A stretch of 7,285 bases of DNA, from NCBI GenBank assembly GCA_964540135.1, contig CAZILK010000028.1, forward strand, positions 1 to 7,285. Reading direction: 5' to 3'. Within the stretch, counting starts at the first letter, position 1, and each line of letters starts with the position of its first letter. The translations under genes and the position numbers were made by a program. Shown here piece by piece: positions 5,697-7,285 of the stretch. The notes below the pieces were generated by a model. The model worked only from the letters and a program-made list of their open reading frames with translations, was not told the DNA's origin and did no database searches. The DNA comes from CAZCAQ01 sp964540135 (lineage in GTDB: Bacteria; Patescibacteriota; WWE3; UBA101185; UBA10185).

Positions 5697-5900
5697 ATGA
5701 ATCCACTGTGGGACTACGATGAGAAAGAACTACAAAAAACCCCTTCCGGACGCGCAAAGATACTTGAACGCAACATAAACTATGGCCCAAAAAATGGAGA
5801 AAAGATAAGCAGATCCGAGGTTCAAAAAAACTGGCACAAGCTTCAGCTATTTCCTCTCCAAAAAAGACTTTTTGAAATACTAATTTGGGGTAAAAAATGA
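5697..5900 (+). CDS. Small basic protein, putative antitoxin/partner of the AbiEii-like nucleotidyltransferase
   Basis: This 67-aa protein (69 aa if the ATG at 5691 were used) is Lys/Arg-rich, with no signal peptide or membrane helix. It starts MNPLWDYDEKELQKTPSGRA and ends KRLFEILIWGKK. I recall, without being able to check, similar 'DYDEKEL...GR...LER.INYG...W' small proteins next to AbiEii-type genes in Candidate Phyla Radiation genomes. It is not the winged-helix AbiEi antitoxin (COG5340), which is much longer. Its stop TGA overlaps the next start in an ATGA, so the two are translationally coupled and probably work together. An antitoxin or accessory DNA-binding role is inferred from position, size and charge only. 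The start at 5697 is chosen because it lies 6 nt past the extended -10 box; the ATG at 5691 directly abuts that box and could not be on the transcript. Confidence 0.7.
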   Translation: MNPLWDYDEKELQKTPSGRAKILERNINYGPKNGEKISRSEVQKNWHKLQLFPLQKRLFEILIWGKK

Positions 5901-6562
5901 CAACTCAGTATTCTGCCTTGTTAACTCCTCAACAAAGCACCGTTCTTGAACTGCTTGCCTCAAATGTTTTCTTGAGAGAGAAACTATACTTTACAGGTGG
6001 TACCGCATTAAGTGCGTTTTATTTAAATCACAGATACTCTGATGATTTGGACTTTTTTTCAAATGAAAAGCTTGATTCCTTTCAGCTTAATGCAGTTGTT
6101 CAAGGTTGGGCAGACAAGCTTCACATTACATACACAAGCAGACAGGTTGAAAACACTTATTTGTTCTTTCTGAAATACTCCAATGATTATGAATTGAAAG
6201 TAGATTTTGCTTATTATCCTTACTTAAATATTGAAGAACTGGTAGATGTAGAGGGATTGAAAGTAAATTCGAAGAAAGATATTGCTGTGAATAAGTGCGT
6301 AACAGTTAGTCAACGCTTTGATGTAAAAGATTTTGTAGATTTGTTTTACCTTTTGAAGGAATACTCTATTTATGAGTTACACGGTCTTGCCAACAAAAAG
6401 TTCAATCGAGATTATGATTTAATACTTCTAGCTGCAGATTTATTAAAGGTTGAGCAGTTTGAATACTTACCGCGCATGATACTGCCTCTATCTTTGGGCG
6501 AGCTTAAGGAGTATTTTGTTGGTCTTGCTGGATCACTGGGTACACGGGTAACAAAAAGCTAA
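5897..6562 (+). CDS. AbiEii/AbiGii toxin-family nucleotidyltransferase
   Basis: This 221-aa protein carries the nucleotidyltransferase signature of the AbiEii (DUF1814, MenT-like) family. FTGGTALSAFYL (32-43) contains the GG-x-x-L turn, and NHRYSDDLDFFS (44-55) gives the DxD pair Asp50/Asp52. A third acidic residue is at Asp103 in ELKVDF. The downstream block with Asp128, Lys133, Arg140 and VKDFVDLFYLL (143-153) matches the family's 'D.aa.K..a...R...rDy.DlyfLl'. Characterised relatives are type IV toxins; MenT enzymes add nucleotides to tRNA acceptor ends and stop translation, and AbiE gives phage abortive infection. All catalytic residues seen are intact. Its start overlaps the upstream small gene by ATGA, with a GGGGT 6 nt before the ATG. 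No AbiEi gene is visible in the window. Target and activity are inference. Confidence 0.88.
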   Translation: MTTQYSALLTPQQSTVLELLASNVFLREKLYFTGGTALSAFYLNHRYSDDLDFFSNEKLDSFQLNAVVQGWADKLHITYTSRQVENTYLFFLKYSNDYELKVDFAYYPYLNIEELVDVEGLKVNSKKDIAVNKCVTVSQRFDVKDFVDLFYLLKEYSIYELHGLANKKFNRDYDLILLAADLLKVEQFEYLPRMILPLSLGELKEYFVGLAGSLGTRVTKS

Positions 6563-6657
6563 TCGTAAATCATACGTTGTAACCGTAGCTTTCTGATTTG
6601 ATTCTTCCCAAGCACTTAGTAGGATCTTAATATAAGCACAGAGGTAATAAATAGTAT
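6563..6657. other. Short intergenic region before the 100-aa gene
   Basis: This 95-bp gap has no gene. TATAAG (6631-6636) could be a -10 box, but no -35 lies at the right distance. GAGGT (6641-6645) lies 12 nt before the ATG at 6658, a rather distant Shine-Dalgarno. Unlike the neighbouring genes, the next one may therefore use a conventional leader. Confidence 0.35.
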
Positions 6658-6960
6658 ATGACTGTAAAAGATAAATTTATTTTAATAGTACAGACAGCAG
6701 CAATAGTGAGAGATATTCAATTTGATAGACGTATTGCAGATCATATCGTCCACTCAGTTATTGAGATGCCGGATAAACTATTGAAGTTTGAAGAGCCAGA
6801 TAAAATTTCATACTACAACGTAGCACTAGAACTTATTGATTTTGAGTACGGATTACTTGATGCTTTTGACGAAGAATACTCAGATTGGCTAAAAGAATAT
6901 ATAAGATATAAGTTTAAAGACAGAGCAGATGCTGTTTTACAAAGTAAAAAAACAAACTAG
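6658..6960 (+). CDS. Hypothetical protein, 100 aa, unrecognised
   Basis: I do not recognise this protein. It has no signal peptide, membrane helix, Cys cluster or nucleotide-binding motif. The sequence looks mostly alpha-helical, with an N-terminal half of alternating hydrophobic and charged residues and a strongly acidic centre (LIDFEYGLLDAFDEEYSDWL, 59-78). A basic, aromatic stretch follows (KEYIRYKFKDR, 79-89), ending with KKTN. Reading-frame length, an ATG with an upstream GAGGT, and even codon use support a real gene. It follows the AbiEii-like operon by 95 nt on the same strand but appears separate. The TAG stop lies in a 14-bp palindrome. An accessory role cannot be guessed from this alone. 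Confidence 0.6.
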   Translation: MTVKDKFILIVQTAAIVRDIQFDRRIADHIVHSVIEMPDKLLKFEEPDKISYYNVALELIDFEYGLLDAFDEEYSDWLKEYIRYKFKDRADAVLQSKKTN

Positions 6961-6967
6961 CTAGTTT
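6954..6967. repeat. 14-bp perfect palindrome spanning a stop codon
   Basis: AAACTAGCTAGTTT is its own reverse complement and covers the TAG stop of the 100-aa gene. As RNA it could form only a 5-bp A/U-rich stem with an AGCU loop, followed by U and CUCC, so it would be a weak terminator at best. It lies about 45 nt upstream of the next -10 box and could instead be a dimeric regulator site. Confidence 0.45.
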
Positions 6968-7008
6968 TCTCCTACCAATCTCTTGCAGTCACCTTGATGG
7001 AAAAGTTT

Positions 7009-7017
7009 TGATATAAT
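7009..7017 (+). promoter_or_regulatory. Extended -10 promoter of the terminal membrane-protein gene
   Basis: TGA-TATAAT (TG at 7009-7010, hexamer 7012-7017) is an extended, perfect -10 box ending 6 nt before the ATG at 7024, so the mRNA is predicted to be leaderless. No canonical -35 sits at 16-18 bp; extended -10 promoters often tolerate this. Confidence 0.6.
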
Positions 7018-7023
7018 CTGTAC

Positions 7024-7285
7024 ATGACTAAAAACCCTATCATAAATGCACTTAGTGCTACAGGATATATAATAGTTCTTGTTGCTATCATGACTTTTGG
7101 TACCCAACCGTTAAGAAACAAACCCGATACGTTTTTTGCTCCCATTGTTTTTTTATCAGTGTTAACTCTCTCAGTTACGGTAATGGCATTCGTATTTTTC
7201 TATCAACCACTTCTATTATTTATTGACGGGAAAAAGAAAGAAGGAGTAAGCCTATTTGCTAAAACAGTTGGCGTTTTTGCAGTCA
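7024..7285 (+). CDS. Membrane protein, 5' part only (runs off the window)
   Basis: An open frame of 87 codons runs from ATG to the window edge with no stop. It has a short polar N-terminus (MTKNPIINAL). A first hydrophobic segment is at about 9-26 (ALSATGYIIVLVAIMTFG), with a polar loop at 27-37 containing QPLRNKPD. A second long hydrophobic segment at about 38-67 (FFAPIVFLSVLTLSVTVMAF onward) is followed by DGKKKEG, then the start of what may be a third segment (LFAKTVGVFAV). The inner-membrane location is clear. The pattern recalls small multi-helix proteins common in Candidate Phyla Radiation genomes, but I cannot name a family. The start is supported by an extended -10 box 6 nt upstream; there is no Shine-Dalgarno. 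Confidence 0.7.
   Translation, partial: MTKNPIINALSATGYIIVLVAIMTFGTQPLRNKPDTFFAPIVFLSVLTLSVTVMAFVFFYQPLLLFIDGKKKEGVSLFAKTVGVFAV

Noticed and set aside
1..7285. CRISPR array, insertion sequence or integrase gene
   Set aside because: There are no regularly spaced repeats, no transposase or recombinase motifs and no terminal inverted repeats with target duplications; the three repeat copies are thousands of bases apart.

Overview
The window is an AT-rich bacterial segment made of small, mostly monocistronic genes on both strands. It contains no rRNA, tRNA, CRISPR array or recognisable transposase. A member of the Candidate Phyla Radiation (Patescibacteria) is the best guess. The reasons are the M64-type surface protease with one N-terminal membrane anchor and Ig-like repeats, a small 'DYDEKEL' protein paired with an AbiEii-type nucleotidyltransferase, several start codons that sit 6-7 nt after a -10 box (leaderless mRNAs), and many short proteins of unknown family. 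This assignment is inference; no phylogenetic marker gene is present.

Layout. Positions 1-88 hold the first copy of an intergenic repeat. A degenerate kinase-like protein (89-772, minus) and a soluble DUF218/YdcF-like protein (993-1670, plus) diverge from a 220-bp promoter region that carries a 16-bp perfect palindrome. Repeat copy 2 lies in the convergent gap at 1671-1789. Next comes a large minus-strand gene (1790-4036) for a membrane-anchored M64 (IgA-peptidase family) metalloprotease with three Ig-like domains. Its frame is broken by one TAG codon at 3215-3217, and the frame stays open on both sides. Divergent from it are a Nudix hydrolase (4151-4558) and a GNAT-like protein (4651-5409), the latter with a leaderless promoter flanked by two inverted repeats. 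Repeat copy 3 lies in the 5410-5690 gap. A two-gene operon follows (5697-6562): a 67-aa basic protein overlapping by ATGA with an AbiEii-like nucleotidyltransferase, probably a toxin-antitoxin or defence pair. The window ends with an unrecognised 100-aa protein (6658-6960) and the start of a membrane protein (7024 to the edge).

There is no single pathway here. The region looks accessory: independently promoted genes in modules separated by a short same-orientation repeat at gene 3' ends. The points most worth following are the amber-interrupted surface protease, the three-copy repeat, and the AbiEii-type pair with a non-AbiEi partner.
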